NCBI GenBank assembly: GCA_943354075.1
Contig: CALRBL010000024.1
Location: 1 to 7,078, forward strand
Direction of reading: 5' to 3'
Origin: Candidatus Nomurabacteria bacterium
Lineage (GTDB): Bacteria > Patescibacteriota > Minisyncoccia > Phycocordibacterales > CALRBL01
DNA length: 7,078 nt
Part shown: positions 1 to 5,746 of the stretch, piece by piece
Numbering within the stretch: the first letter of the stretch is position 1
How the letters are laid out: each line of letters begins with the position of its first letter
Notes under the pieces: generated by a model
Database searches by the model: none
Told to the model about the DNA's origin: nothing
The model's input: only the letters and a program-made list of their open reading frames with translations
Program-made: the position numbers and the translations under genes

Positions 1-786
1 CTTGTTCAATACGTTGATGAGGTCTTGAAGGAAAGTGAGGGGAAGAGCTCCGCTGACACTCACTTTCTTTTTGTCTTTTGAGATGAGGATAACTTCATTT
101 CCCGGCTGAACATTGAAGCTCTTGTTTGCGCTCGCAGCAAAATCAACCACTTCGTTACTTACTTTGTCTTTGAGTACAAATACGGTGTAAGGAGTTCCAC
201 TTCCTCCCGCTTTTCGTGCGTCTTGATAATGTTCTTCTACTTTCGCTGTGAACTTTCCACTTGAAAGACATTCATTGAAGGCTGTTACATCGAGCCCTTG
301 TTCAGAAGCAATCTTGGGAAGTTCTGCGAGATCAAGTTTGTTGTTTGATGCGGTGCGCTTGTAGACTTCATCGATATATTTCCAGAACGCATCGTTGCCA
401 CCTTGGTCCGCTGCACATTCGGTAGCTTCGGCTTCTTTACGCGCTTTTGGATGGAGGCTGTCGATAGGGAAATGACGATAGACCCACGCCACGGTTCCAT
501 CTTTTCCATACTGATCGATGACTGAATGAAGGGTATTTTGAAACTGTTTGCAGAAAGGACATTCGGTATCAGAAAATTCCACCATTTTGATCTTTGCATC
601 AGGATTCCCAAGGAGGTGTTCGTTTGGAGATACGTTGGCGAGCGCCATCTCAGGTGCAGTTATTGTTCCTACTGCAGCTTGCTGTGTAGAGGGAGTTTTA
701 AGGCCTCCAAAATAGATTCCTCCTGCTATGAGTGCTCCTGCGACAACGATTGATAAAGGGATCAAATATGATTGTTTGTTGTTCAT
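1..786 (-). CDS. DsbA-family thiol oxidoreductase, membrane-anchored (C-terminus outside window)
   Basis: Reading from the ATG at 786 down to the window edge gives 262 uninterrupted codons with no stop, so the gene is partial at its 3' end. The N-terminus is short and polar and is followed by a hydrophobic segment (about residues 8-28), which suggests a signal anchor that places the domain outside the cytoplasm. The thioredoxin fold is shown by the redox motif CPFC (C76 and C79, preceded by a VEFSDTE stretch), by the cis-proline loop GTP (P199), and by a second cysteine pair (C124, C173) that is common in this family. Such proteins form or isomerise disulfides in secreted proteins. The start codon overlaps the stop of the upstream membrane-protein gene as ATGA, so translation is probably coupled. 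The segment after the cis-Pro (about 206-245) is longer than in E. coli DsbA. Family assignment is firm; the direction of the reaction is not. Confidence 0.9.
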   Translation of the reverse strand, partial: MNNKQSYLIPLSIVVAGALIAGGIYFGGLKTPSTQQAAVGTITAPEMALANVSPNEHLLGNPDAKIKMVEFSDTECPFCKQFQNTLHSVIDQYGKDGTVAWVYRHFPIDSLHPKARKEAEATECAADQGGNDAFWKYIDEVYKRTASNNKLDLAELPKIASEQGLDVTAFNECLSSGKFTAKVEEHYQDARKAGGSGTPYTVFVLKDKVSNEVVDFAASANKSFNVQPGNEVILISKDKKKVSVSGALPLTFLQDLINVLNK

Positions 787-1286
787 GGTTCGCCTAGTGT
801 ATCAGGAATAAAAGGGGTAAAGCAAATGCTTGCCACGAAGATGCCTGTAGTGTTTGCGATGAGATCGAACCATGTATCATTTAGTGTGGTAGTCGCGATG
901 AGTCCTCCATAATTTTGCAAAAAGAATTCCATTATTTCGTTTCCGACGCCGAGCGTGGTAACCACCATGAAACTGAAGATAAAGAATTGAAATTTGGTGA
1001 TAGTGATTCTCGAATCTTTAACCACCAAAAAACACACCATGATCGCAAGAAATCCTCCTCCAAACATGTGAAGAACGCGGTTTGAAGATTCAGGATCAGA
1101 AATGAATAAGGTCAATACGTATCCGAGGATACTCGTGACGACAATGATTGCCACCGAGCCAATCGAGCGTCGACCAATATGTGCAAAATGCTTGGTAAAG
1201 AAAAGACTGAAGAGATGTTCAAGAAGAAGGTAGGCGACGCAGAGACCAAAGGTAACGGCTGCAAGATAGAAATAATTTGCGTGCAT
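783..1286 (-). CDS. small VanZ-like polytopic membrane protein
   Basis: This is a 167-residue hydrophobic protein with about four to five membrane segments (roughly 5-27, 44-64, 75-90, 99-122 and 142-160). Its polar residues follow the VanZ-like pattern. A His before a glycine patch (H73, GGG at 76-78) is followed by a GxxNEIMEFF helix (E117, E120), then DTWFDLIANTTG (D137, D141, N145), matching the family's E...E...D..DL.aN..G signature. VanZ-like proteins are poorly characterised; some alter glycopeptide sensitivity or envelope properties, so no specific role is claimed. The gene begins 15 bp after the exonuclease stop and ends in an ATGA overlap with the DsbA-like gene, so it is the middle cistron of a three-gene unit. 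There is no clear Shine-Dalgarno in front of the ATG at 1286. Confidence 0.75.
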   Translation of the reverse strand: MHANYFYLAAVTFGLCVAYLLLEHLFSLFFTKHFAHIGRRSIGSVAIIVVTSILGYVLTLFISDPESSNRVLHMFGGGFLAIMVCFLVVKDSRITITKFQFFIFSFMVVTTLGVGNEIMEFFLQNYGGLIATTTLNDTWFDLIANTTGIFVASICFTPFIPDTLGEP

Positions 1287-1301
1287 TGATGTAATAATAC
1301 A

Positions 1302-1877
1302 CTAAAAACCAAGACTGAAAGTCATACCAGCATCTGCTTCGTCGTTCCATCCCTTAGTGTCAACGGCGAGTGTGCGAATATTTTCTCCTTCGCGGAAAAG
1401 AATGCGTTTATTTTTTTGGATATATTCGTAAAGATCTTTTGTAACTTTCACATCATCAATACAATATTTTTTGATTTTTTCAATTTCACCTGTCTTCCAC
1501 CATTCCACTGCTTCGAGACCGTTACCCGATTTGCCAATGCCGAGGGTCGCTTCTGCCACTGCGCCGAGGCCGATGCGACGGCCGAGGCTCTTCTTGATCT
1601 CCGCCATCAAGTCGAGACTTTTTATTTTTGAGAGATCTCCAGGGTAATATTTGTTAAGAAGGGGAATATCGAAATGATCCGAGTTGTATCCAATGAGCAC
1701 GTCTGCCTTTTCTATATATGGCCACATCTTTGGAAATTCTTCTTGAAGAAAAGTGAGATACTGATCCGTTTCGTAATCGTAAAGTCCGACAAGTGAGATG
1801 TCAAGAAGGAGCGGGTCTGCGCGTCCGACGTCTTGGAAGATGTTGCGGGTTTCGATGTCAAAGACGATTTTTTTCAT
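1302..1877 (-). CDS. predicted 3'-5' exonuclease, RNase H-like DEDDy fold
   Basis: The 191-residue protein carries the three exonuclease motifs of the DEDD superfamily in order. ExoI is FDIET (D7, E9), ExoII is the GYNSDHFDIPLL segment (N65, D70), and ExoIII is YCIDD (Y138, D142), whose Y-x3-D spacing puts it in the DEDDy group. The whole chain is one nuclease domain with no polymerase or helicase part, like the YprB / RNase_H_2-type stand-alone nucleases. By family it should remove nucleotides from single-stranded DNA or RNA ends with two metal ions; the substrate cannot be told from sequence. It is the first gene of the exonuclease, VanZ-like, DsbA-like unit. A GGA lies close to the ATG and an AGGA about 12 nt upstream, so the ribosome site is weak. 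The 63-bp gap to 1941 must hold promoters for both directions. Confidence 0.85.
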   Translation of the reverse strand: MKKIVFDIETRNIFQDVGRADPLLLDISLVGLYDYETDQYLTFLQEEFPKMWPYIEKADVLIGYNSDHFDIPLLNKYYPGDLSKIKSLDLMAEIKKSLGRRIGLGAVAEATLGIGKSGNGLEAVEWWKTGEIEKIKKYCIDDVKVTKDLYEYIQKNKRILFREGENIRTLAVDTKGWNDEADAGMTFSLGF

Positions 1878-1940
1878 AGTCCGTACATCCTATCAGATTT
1901 TTGATTATTTGTTGAGGTTTTCTTAGGAAGTTCTTGATGG

Positions 1941-2333
1941 GTGAAATGGTACATATGGAGAATGTTAAATGAGCATTATTTATATGTGAAAAGAAAGAAA
2001 GTAGAATATAAGGGATATTATCCCGTCTTTTCCCCAGCTTTAAATTCTTGGGTCGTATTTGCATCTGATGGCTTCAATCACCTGCTGTTTTCAAGAAAAA
2101 GAAGGAGAAGTATTAAAGAACAAGTTTATAAGCTGAGTTTACAGAATTATGCTCAAAATGTAATTAAAAAAGCTAGAAAACATGATGGCTACAGAAAAAT
2201 AACGATCACTCCTTATAAATATACAGAATACTGGTCTCTATCCGCTTTTGAAAAATCAAAAAAGAAAATGATAAAAGTAATCGTAAAAAGGATTAATGGC
2301 AGGGGGCACTATTTCTTCTGGAGCTTAATGTGA
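1941..2333 (+). CDS. small basic protein, possibly a BECR-fold (RNase toxin-like) nuclease
   Basis: This AT-rich gene encodes 130 very basic residues (many Lys/Arg, with RKRRR at 52-56). No family can be named firmly. It shows FASDGFNHLLFS (D43, G44, F45, H47), later YWSL (97-100), a basic beta-strand KVIVKRINGRG (112-122) and an ending HYFFWSL (H123, W127, S128). This layout recalls small phage- or CPR-encoded proteins of the Barnase-EndoU-ColicinE5-RelE-like nuclease type, where a central His and a C-terminal strand form the active site; the match is from memory and weak. The longest start is GTG at 1941, with AGGAAG ending 10 nt upstream; ATG at 1962 (residue 8) is an alternative. No antitoxin-like partner lies beside it: the left neighbour is divergent and the right is a convergent RNA gene. 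Base composition differs from the neighbours, hinting at transfer. Confidence 0.6.
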   Translation: MKWYIWRMLNEHYLYVKRKKVEYKGYYPVFSPALNSWVVFASDGFNHLLFSRKRRRSIKEQVYKLSLQNYAQNVIKKARKHDGYRKITITPYKYTEYWSLSAFEKSKKKMIKVIVKRINGRGHYFFWSLM

Positions 2334-2338
2334 GAAAA

Positions 2339-2368
2339 ATAAAATACCCTCCGAAGAGGGTATTTTAT
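2339..2368 (-). terminator. UUCG-capped intrinsic terminator of the small RNA; also lies just after the 1941-2333 gene
   Basis: A 13-bp perfect stem with a 4-nt loop. Read on the minus strand the loop is UUCG closed by C-G, the extra-stable tetraloop, and the stem is followed by a T-rich run (TTTTATTTTTCT). On the plus strand the hairpin begins 5 bp after the stop at 2333 and may also end that transcript. Confidence 0.9.
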
Positions 2369-2440
2369 AGTGGGCGATGTCGGCTTCGTGGAATTGCTTC
2401 CGGGTATCCGAGGTAAGGGCTATTTCACCCCACGTCCACG
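2339..2440 (-). ncRNA. putative stable small RNA of about 100 nt (family not recognised)
   Basis: This non-coding stretch between the convergent gene ends at 2333 and 2486 has its own minus-strand promoter, expected to start near 2440, and its own terminator. The RNA can form several helices whose G-U pairs only work on the minus strand. One is a 7-8 bp hairpin pairing GGGGUGA with UUACCUC around an 8-nt loop. Another is GGAA-GCAA-UUCC, with a GNRA tetraloop. A 4-bp GUGG/CCAC closing helix can join the 5' end to the bases before the terminator. An alternative is CGUGGGG with UUCCACG. It was compared mentally with SRP RNA, 5S rRNA, 6S RNA, tmRNA and RNase P RNA. The SRP symmetric loop and GGAA cap, and the 5S terminal helix, are not convincingly present, so no family is assigned. 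A divergent small SRP RNA is the alternative most worth testing. Confidence 0.65.
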
Positions 2441-2445
2441 GAGAT

Positions 2446-2473
2446 ATATTAGCAAAAAAATGTGTGTTGTCAA
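2446..2473 (-). promoter_or_regulatory. strong sigma70-type promoter for the small RNA
   Basis: On the minus strand a perfect -35 TTGACA (2473-2468) is followed by a 16-bp spacer and -10 TAATAT (2451-2446). TGC lies directly before the -10, giving an extended -10. It lies beyond the hisS stop codon (2486) and points away from it, so it serves no downstream protein gene. The expected start is near 2440. Confidence 0.75.
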
Positions 2474-2485
2474 CGAAAACTTTAT

Positions 2486-3790
2486 TTATACTTGAGAGTT
2501 TATTCTTCCAGCAATCTCTTCAGTCCTCCCATCAAATTTCTCACCTGTCACGATATTCTTCAGCGTATACTCTCCCGACTTCGCTTCGTTCTCGCCGACG
2601 GCAATAATATATTGTATGCCGGTCTTTTCTGCATGTTTAATTTGATCACCAATCTTTTTAAGAGAAGTGTTGAGCGCGACATTAATACCAGATTCTCGAA
2701 GTGTGTCAGCGAGCTTTTCTGCGTGCGGGATGGATTCCTCGTCGATGGCGAGTACGGAGACATCGGTGGTAGATCGCTTTGCGACCGATGTCGGAATCAG
2801 ATTGTAAGTCTTCAAAGTTTCGAGTATTGGAGCGTCACCCATACCAAAACCTGTCGCAGCGACTTCATCTGATCCAAAAAGAGCAAGAAGTTTGTCGTAG
2901 CGTCCTCCTCCAAAAAGTGATCGATTGTTTTCAGGGTGCTTGTCGAAGACCTCGAAGATGGTGCCGGTGTAATAGTCGAAGCCTCGGATGAGCTCGGCAT
3001 CGAAGACAATGTTGCTAATTCCTCGTGCCTTCAAATCGTCGATGATGCCGTCGAGTTCTTCTTTTGCGTCTCGTATGGGAAGGAGTGCCATCGCTTCTTC
3101 ATAGACTTCGCTGTGTGGATCGAAGGAAAAGAATTCAAAAGCATCCCCCGCAATTTCTTTTGCCTTTACCGCAAAATCTTCCGCGGACATCTTTGATTTC
3201 TTGTCGATTAATTTCTGAAGCTTCTTCGATCCTTCTTCGTCGAGTTCGTACCATTCGGTCATGACGGCGTTTATGAGTCTTCGACTTGAGATACGGATTT
3301 CAAAATCTTCTTCCTTCATTCCGAAATTCTTGAGAAGCTTGGAAGAAATTTGAATCATCTCGATATCGGCATTTGAAGAAGCATCGCCGAAGAGGTCGAC
3401 GTTCAGTTGATAGAACTCCCGAAGACGGCCTTTTTGCGGACGTTCATAGCGAAAAAGATTTGGAATGGAAAACCATCGGAGAGGATATGCGAGCTCGTGT
3501 TTGCGGCCTGCCACCATGCGAGCGACGGTCGGAGTCAATTCGGGACGTAAAGTGACACTTCGATCTCCTCGATCAATGAAAGTGTATGTCTGCTCGTTGA
3601 CGATCTCTTCGCTGGTCTTAGAAGTGTAAAGTTCTGTTGGTTCAAGGATAGATGCATCGTATTCCTCGTAGCCGAAACTTTGGAGGGTCTTTCGCCACAC
3701 ATTGAAAATGTGGTTCTGGACGCGCATGTCTTCGGGATAAAAATCGCGGACGCCTTTGTAGGGTTCGATGGAAAGTTGGGATTTTGACAT
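2486..3790 (-). CDS. hisS: histidine--tRNA ligase
   Basis: A 434-residue class II aminoacyl-tRNA synthetase that charges tRNA-His with histidine in the cytoplasm. The order is complete. The N-terminal GVRDFYPEDM (13-22) precedes LRPELTP (81-87). Motif 2 region FRYERPQKGRLREFYQLNVD (113-132) and the histidine-binding RGFDYYTGTIFEV (269-281) follow. Motif 3 is GFGMGDAPIL (314-323) and the anticodon-binding domain spans about 342-434. LRPE-x-TP and the GFGMGD ending of motif 3 differ from the E. coli forms (LRPEGT, GLERL) and resemble the archaeal/eukaryotic-like HisRS branch; this comparison is from memory. An open frame continues about 100 codons upstream, but that part is antisense to truB, so the start is placed at the ATG at 3790, where family similarity begins. 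There is no Shine-Dalgarno; a TAGAAT hexamer 11 bp upstream of the ATG would give a very short leader. truB is divergent, 58 bp away. Confidence 0.95.
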   Translation of the reverse strand: MSKSQLSIEPYKGVRDFYPEDMRVQNHIFNVWRKTLQSFGYEEYDASILEPTELYTSKTSEEIVNEQTYTFIDRGDRSVTLRPELTPTVARMVAGRKHELAYPLRWFSIPNLFRYERPQKGRLREFYQLNVDLFGDASSNADIEMIQISSKLLKNFGMKEEDFEIRISSRRLINAVMTEWYELDEEGSKKLQKLIDKKSKMSAEDFAVKAKEIAGDAFEFFSFDPHSEVYEEAMALLPIRDAKEELDGIIDDLKARGISNIVFDAELIRGFDYYTGTIFEVFDKHPENNRSLFGGGRYDKLLALFGSDEVAATGFGMGDAPILETLKTYNLIPTSVAKRSTTDVSVLAIDEESIPHAEKLADTLRESGINVALNTSLKKIGDQIKHAEKTGIQYIIAVGENEAKSGEYTLKNIVTGEKFDGRTEEIAGRINSQV

Positions 3791-3807
3791 ATTGATGTAT
3801 TCTACCG

Positions 3808-3841
3808 ACAATGACTCCCATTGTACAATGGGAGTCATTGT
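3808..3841. repeat. perfect 34-bp palindrome between hisS and truB starts (operator candidate)
   Basis: Both 17-bp halves are exact reverse complements with no spacer. Each half is itself a dyad of the form ACAATG-N5-CATTGT, so the site is two adjacent 17-bp dyads in opposite sense. It fills most of the 58-bp gap between the divergent start codons, 7 bp before the truB ATG (3849) and 17 bp from the hisS ATG (3790). The centre TTGTACAA offers a -10-like TACAAT on each strand. It lacks a T-run, so it is not a normal terminator. It may be an operator for a dimeric regulator of both genes, or form a hairpin in one leader; the sequence alone does not decide. Confidence 0.85.
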
Positions 3842-3848
3842 TACCACT

Positions 3849-4586
3849 ATGAGAGAAAAGACTATTACTATATATAAGAACGAAGGCGAGACGCCGCTTG
3901 AATGCCTCGAGCGTTTTCGTCTCGAAGAGCCGCTGTACAAGGATGCGGTGCTTTCATATGCCGGCAGGCTCGATCCGATGGCGGAGGGAGCGATGTTGGT
4001 GCTCGTCGATGAAGAGAATAAGAATCGTGAGAAATATCTCGGGCTTGATAAGACGTATGAAGTGGAAATTCTTTTTGGTGTGAAGACTGACACAGGAGAT
4101 ATCCTCGGATTGGTTCAAGAAACAAAAGAGATCCCTACCGAAAAAGAAGTGAGCGAAGTCCTTCAAGGATTTGTCGGATTATTCACGCAAAAATATCCTT
4201 CGTATTCTTCGCGAACTGTCGAGGGTAAGCCGCTCTTTCAGTGGGCAAGGGAAGGGAAGATTGGTGAGATAGAGATCCCGGAAAAGACTTCGGAAATATA
4301 TTCTATCGAACTGTTGGAAAAGCGTTTTATGAAAAGCAAAGAGATTCTTGTGGAGATAAAGAAGCGGATTGGAAAAGTAAAAGGAGATTTCAGGCAGGAA
4401 GAGACGGTTCTTTCGTGGGAAAGGATTCTTGGGACAGTCGGGTCTGCTAAGATGCCCATCATTAGGATCCAAGTGAGCTGCTCTTCGGGAACCTACATGC
4501 GCACGCTTTCAGAACGAATCGCAGAACAGCTCGATACCGTCGGTCTCGCGTGGAGTATTAATAGGCTCGGATACGGATCACTATGA
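3849..4586 (+). CDS. truB: tRNA pseudouridine(55) synthase
   Basis: The 245-residue enzyme converts U55 in the tRNA T-loop to pseudouridine. The catalytic segment is YAGRLDPMAEGAMLVL with nucleophile D42; the GALDP common in other bacteria is GRLDP here and the usual preceding HTG is absent. KTYEVEILFGVKTDTGD (68-84), QKYPSYSSRTVEGKPLFQW (114-132) and VSCSSGTYMRTL (209-220, with R218) are the other TruB landmarks. It is shorter than the E. coli enzyme (about 314) and has no C-terminal PUA-type domain. The ATG at 3849 is chosen because the KTITIYKNEGETPLE start matches the usual LLLDKP-like N-terminus. ATG 3828 lies inside the palindrome and is the alternative; GGGAG is about 14 nt upstream of 3849, rather far. 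The 3' end overlaps the convergent glycosyltransferase by 29 bp. Confidence 0.92.
   Translation: MREKTITIYKNEGETPLECLERFRLEEPLYKDAVLSYAGRLDPMAEGAMLVLVDEENKNREKYLGLDKTYEVEILFGVKTDTGDILGLVQETKEIPTEKEVSEVLQGFVGLFTQKYPSYSSRTVEGKPLFQWAREGKIGEIEIPEKTSEIYSIELLEKRFMKSKEILVEIKKRIGKVKGDFRQEETVLSWERILGTVGSAKMPIIRIQVSCSSGTYMRTLSERIAEQLDTVGLAWSINRLGYGSL
4443..4461 (+). repeat. 19-nt exact repeat, copy 1 (inside truB)
   Basis: TCTGCTAAGATGCCCATCA occurs here, where it encodes SAKMPI of TruB, and again at 6768-6786 in the same orientation. Flanks on both sides differ. No third copy was found in the window. Confidence 0.8.
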
Positions 4587-5253
4587 CATCAAGAATCATG
4601 CGCGCCATTCCCCAGACATCCATCTTACTCTCTTCATTGTTGATCCATTCGATAGGCACTTCCTTTATCTTGTAACCATTCTTTTTTGCGAGTGCGAGTA
4701 TCTCGATGTCGAATGCCCAGAAGTACGACCGCTGCTGCGGGAAGATATCTTCGGCGGCTTTTTTTGTGAAGAGTTTGAATCCGTTCTGCGTGTCTTTGAT
4801 GCCAAGAGGGACGATTACTTGGATCGCCCATGCGAAGATATTTCCAAGCGCTCTCCTGAAAGCTTTTTGCGGATGCGCGATGTGTGCTCCTTTGATCCTG
4901 CGCGATCCGATGACCACGTCGTATCCTGCGTTGGCTTCCTTGATCAGTGATTCGACATGCTTGATGTCGGTGGAATTGTCGGCATCAGTGAAAAGGCGGT
5001 AGTCGCCGATCGCTTCGAGCATCCCTTGCTTTACCGCCCAGCCTTTGCCGAAGCTTTCGTGAGTTACGATTCGAAGCTCTGGTATTTGCGCCATACATAC
5101 TTCTGCTTTTTGCCGTGTCGCATCGGTCGATCCATTGTCCACCACAATGATTTCATAAGGGATGGCTTGGGCGGAGAGATATTCGTGTATTCTCGCTAAA
5201 GTAGAGGCTATTCGGCGTTCTTCGTTGTAACAGGGGATTATCACGGAGAGCAT
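4558..5253 (-). CDS. family 2 glycosyltransferase, dolichyl/polyprenyl-phosphate sugar synthase type
   Basis: A 231-residue GT-A fold enzyme that by family moves a sugar from a nucleotide-sugar to polyprenyl phosphate at the inner membrane face, feeding glycan or glycoprotein assembly. It starts LSVIIPCYNEE, followed by VVDNGSTD (37-44), GKGWAVKQGM (69-78), the metal-binding DAD in FTDADNSTD (D90, D92), VIGSRR (114-119), DTQNGFKLF (154-162) and RSYFWAFDIEIL (175-186). The DTQNGFKLF and FWAFDIEIL blocks are those of ALG5/DPM1-like enzymes. No C-terminal membrane domain follows, so it is the short soluble form. ATG 5253 is preferred because GAGG (5263-5260) lies 6 nt before it; ATG 5265 would add four residues and lacks a ribosome site. 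Convergent overlap with truB at the 3' end. The donor sugar is unknown. Confidence 0.9.
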   Translation of the reverse strand: MLSVIIPCYNEERRIASTLARIHEYLSAQAIPYEIIVVDNGSTDATRQKAEVCMAQIPELRIVTHESFGKGWAVKQGMLEAIGDYRLFTDADNSTDIKHVESLIKEANAGYDVVIGSRRIKGAHIAHPQKAFRRALGNIFAWAIQVIVPLGIKDTQNGFKLFTKKAAEDIFPQQRSYFWAFDIEILALAKKNGYKIKEVPIEWINNEESKMDVWGMARMILDVIVIRIRAY

Positions 5254-5306
5254 AGTGAACCTCATTATCTCATAAAAAGGACTTAAAGCCTTTCTAAAGT
5301 TAGGGC

Positions 5307-5335
5307 TTGCTTTTTCGCCCGACTTAGGGTACTAT
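5307..5335 (+). promoter_or_regulatory. predicted promoter of the RRM gene
   Basis: -35 TTGCTT (5307-5312), a 17-bp spacer and -10 TACTAT (5330-5335), each 4 of 6 to consensus. The expected start near 5342 gives a leader of about 107 nt. TATACA at 5333 is an alternative -10 with a longer spacer. Confidence 0.5.
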
Positions 5336-5341
5336 ACATAT

Positions 5342-5448
5342 CGATTCAGTAGGTTATCTCTAGCGAAGCGAAAGCGGTAGTGTGAGAGGTCGGCTTAACG
5401 GAATCAATAATAGATAATTAAGCAATCAAATCGCACAGCGAAAATCAT
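5342..5448 (+). promoter_or_regulatory. long structured 5' leader of the RRM gene
   Basis: The leader can close with GATTC (5343-5347) against GAATC (5401-5405). Inside it CTCT/AGAG and CTA/TAG pairs surround a GC-GAAA-GC tetraloop element (about 5367-5376). The stretch before the ATG is A-rich and has no Shine-Dalgarno. Long leaders are common on cold-responsive RNA-binding protein mRNAs, so a thermosensitive or autoregulatory role is possible, but that is inference. Hand folding only. Confidence 0.4.
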
Positions 5449-5727
5449 ATGGCAAAAAAGTTGTATATCGGTAATCTTCCTTGGTCAGCGACAGCAGATA
5501 GCCTTAAAGAGGATTTCTCAAAGGCAGGAACTGTTATCTCGACAAGCATCATTACTGACAAAATGACCGGAAAGAGCCGTGGATTCGGATTCGTAGAAAT
5601 TGAAGATGCAGACATGGATAACGCCATCAGCATGTTCAACGGAAAAGACATGGGAGGACGTACTCTCACTGTCAACGAAGCTCGACCCATGACTCCCCGC
5701 ACCGACGGTCCTCGACGAAGCTTCTAA
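5449..5727 (+). CDS. RRM-domain RNA-binding protein
   Basis: A 92-residue protein that is almost entirely one RNA recognition motif. RNP2 is LYIGNL (5-10) and RNP1 is KSRGFGFVEI (42-51), with the aromatic residues that stack on RNA bases (Y6, F46, F48). The beta-alpha-beta-beta-alpha-beta order is complete by about residue 79 (GRTLTVNEARP), followed by a short basic tail ending RRSF. It resembles the single-RRM proteins of cyanobacteria and other bacteria, some of them cold-induced, which bind single-stranded RNA. Targets are unknown. The ATG at 5449 begins MAKKLYIGNL, the usual start of the family. It is monocistronic, with its own promoter upstream and a strong hairpin downstream. Confidence 0.95.
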   Translation: MAKKLYIGNLPWSATADSLKEDFSKAGTVISTSIITDKMTGKSRGFGFVEIEDADMDNAISMFNGKDMGGRTLTVNEARPMTPRTDGPRRSF

Positions 5728-5746
5728 GCTTAGTCGGACAGTCAGT

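Noticed and set aside
285..611. 108-residue minus-strand frame and the 526-753 plus-strand frame
   Set aside because: Both are out of frame with the DsbA-like gene, which carries CPFC, a cis-Pro loop and a signal anchor in one clean frame.
2339..2440. Small RNA as SRP 4.5S RNA or 5S rRNA
   Set aside because: There are short resemblances (CCGGAAGCA, and a CGTGGGG...CCACG helix), but the SRP symmetric loop with GGAA cap and the 5S terminal helix could not be made. Left unassigned and not fully excluded.
2377..3264. Several plus-strand frames over hisS
   Set aside because: Antisense shadows with low-complexity Arg/Ser/Cys composition and no ribosome sites; the first ones also run through the small-RNA promoter.
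3808..3841. Palindrome as an intrinsic terminator
   Set aside because: There is no T-run on either strand, and it lies between start codons rather than gene ends.
3768..3848. N-terminal extension of truB back to 3768
   Set aside because: The added residues overlap the start of hisS and the palindrome and have no TruB similarity; ATG 3849 gives the expected N-terminus.
3791..4093. N-terminal extension of hisS by about 101 codons
   Set aside because: It is antisense to the conserved start of truB, rich in Ser/Arg, unlike any HisRS N-terminus, and crosses the palindrome; MSKSQLSIEPYKGVRDF is the natural start.
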